From: Ectocarpus siliculosus
Taxonomy: Eukaryota > Sar > Phaeophyceae > Ectocarpales > Ectocarpaceae
Assembly: GCA_000310025.1 (NCBI GenBank)
Contig: FN649757.1
Location: forward strand, 561,138 to 625,137
DNA length: 64,000 nucleotides
Direction of reading: 5' to 3'
Below, piece by piece: positions 62,880-64,000 of the stretch. Under the pieces are notes generated by a model that had not been told where the DNA came from, did no database searches, and saw nothing but the letters and a program-made list of their open reading frames with translations. A program made the translations under genes and the position numbers. Every line of letters starts with the position of its first letter. Positions within the stretch are counted from its first letter, which is position 1.

Positions 62880-64000
62880 CTGACAACAACAGCAAGCAAA
62901 AAGGGCATTGTTGTGGCATCTTCCTTACTACAGCTGTAGAATATGTGCATCTTGGAGGTGTGTGGCATATACGTAGTACGTAACCATCCGCGCGGTGACA
63001 ATACGCGATGCACATACTCCAGTTCGCGTTGCTTACGCTAGAGAAGGCGACAGGATGCTACTGTACCTACAACGCATACCACATAATAATAATAGATAGT
63101 ACAGTCTGTCGATATCTATCTTTAGATGAGACCATGCGGCAAAAAAAAGTCTGTGCGAGGTCTATACATGTAGCTTGTACTTCAAGTATGTGTCATGATT
63201 TATGAGTTGACGTTCTCCGAAATCTCGTCCAATGAGCTTCGTGATTCTTTAGAGATCACAGTCCCTTGAAGTCCCTTGCGTAGACGCGCCCGGATGCACG
63301 ATATTTACCCGTACTTCACGGTGCTGTAACTCGGCTCACCCTTGGAGTCTAGAGCTCGCGACAGGGGCGCTGTGATCGTGAGAGTGGCACGCCCACGTCG
63401 GCGAAGACGGCCGAAAAAATTATTTGAACCCCATTTAAAAACAATTAAAACCGATTTATCGCACCGCAACGTCTAGCTCAATGACTGAAAAAAAAGTGGT
63501 TGCGTGCATTCACCGTGCTGTAACTCTGCTCGCCTTTGGAGTTTCGAGCTCGCGACAGGGGCGATGCGATCCAGAGACTGGCCCGCTTCAGCGGGCAACA
63601 GCCGGCGAAAAAAAAGTCTCAAGGCGACCGCGAACTGATGCACCGAAAAAAAACGTCTTGCTTTTAGAGTGCAACAATGGTTGAACTCTTGCGTCTCAGG
63701 CCTCCGACATAATTGTAGTTAAGTCTATACAAGTAACAGTTATAGATGCCGAAGGGGGACGGGGCCAACAATGCAGCAGCAGCACCACCAAGCGGTCACC
63801 GTGGCAGTAGCAGTGCTGAGCACAGGGATTGTCACATCGATCGTTGTTCATGGCTTCCCTCCCAAGACTCGGCAGAGGCAATTTGCGAGCCGCGGCCTGG
63901 ATTGCGAGGGGGCACGCAATGCGTACTGCGGACACCCACACCCCGACGCGGGCGGAGATGTGGATGTACTCAGGCTGAGGCTGACTCTTTGGGTGCCGGG
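62880..64000. other. Right edge: no gene recognised
   Basis: Part may be an upstream intron of the gene at 62165-62879. Only short ORFs and the tandem duplication at 63298-63625 are visible. Confidence 0.4.
63298..63625. repeat. 194-bp tandem duplication, diverged
   Basis: The motif GTGCTGTAACTC occurs near 63321 and 63515. Each copy continues through TTGGAGT, GAGCTCGCGACAGGGGCG and a GGCGAA.A...GAAAAAA end. The copies are clearly related but diverged and non-coding. Confidence 0.6.

Overview
This window is nuclear DNA from an intron-rich eukaryote. The best guess is a stramenopile alga, probably a brown alga. The reasons are GT-AG introns of about 70 bp to several kb, fungal-type Zn2Cys6 regulators outside a fungal genome context, and a mix of Copia, LINE, hAT, Helitron-like and tRNA-SINE elements. 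The taxon is an inference. There is no operon structure, bacterial gene, CRISPR array or rRNA gene. About half of the sequence is recognisable mobile or repeated DNA.

The central content is a family of Zn2Cys6 (binuclear zinc cluster) transcription-factor genes in four large copies plus one orphan exon. Copy A (minus strand, about 16.06 kb down to 0.55 kb, running off the left edge) is open in all seven visible exons. Copy B (minus, 28.96 to 19.29 kb) is a decayed eight-exon remnant. Copy C (plus, 37.88 to 47.83 kb) is a complete 13-exon gene with consistent splice phases and about 702 codons. Copy D (minus, 55.13 to 48.60 kb) is a decayed seven-exon remnant, convergent with C. An orphan zinc-cluster exon E lies at 17.78 kb. 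In each copy a phase-2 intron splits the zinc cluster between the fourth and fifth cysteines, and downstream exon lengths are shared (108, 74, 46 and 84 nt). A, D and E form one subfamily, B and C another. A and D are also a large segmental duplication including introns.

Mobile elements sit in the introns or flanks of these genes. Copy A carries a TA-flanked mariner-like element (0.92-2.39 kb), the 3' end of a LINE (4.6-6.3 kb), a Helitron-like gene with an Ala/Arg-rich repeat domain (10.8-13.1 kb), tandem arrays (13.4-15.3 kb) and a tRNA-derived SINE (15.4-15.7 kb). A PIF/Harbinger-like element (16.46-17.70 kb) separates A from E. Copy B carries a hAT transposon with a four-exon transposase (21.20-25.03 kb, 8-bp target duplication), a second mariner-like element (25.41-26.21 kb) and a second SINE (26.63-26.95 kb). 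A Ty1/Copia retrotransposon (29.14-36.53 kb, 354-bp LTRs, 5-bp target duplication) lies between B and C. Intron 1 of C holds a 993-bp hAT deletion derivative (39.26-40.26 kb).

The right end has a near-intact LINE with endonuclease and reverse transcriptase (about 55.6-59.6 kb, minus), a Helitron-like N-terminal fragment (61.18-62.05 kb, minus), and part of an unidentified, strongly GC3-biased host gene with an in-frame TGA (62.17-62.88 kb, minus). The last kilobase holds only a 194-bp tandem duplication.

Exon borders were found by eye from splice signals, phase agreement and paralogue comparison. No search or transcript data were available.
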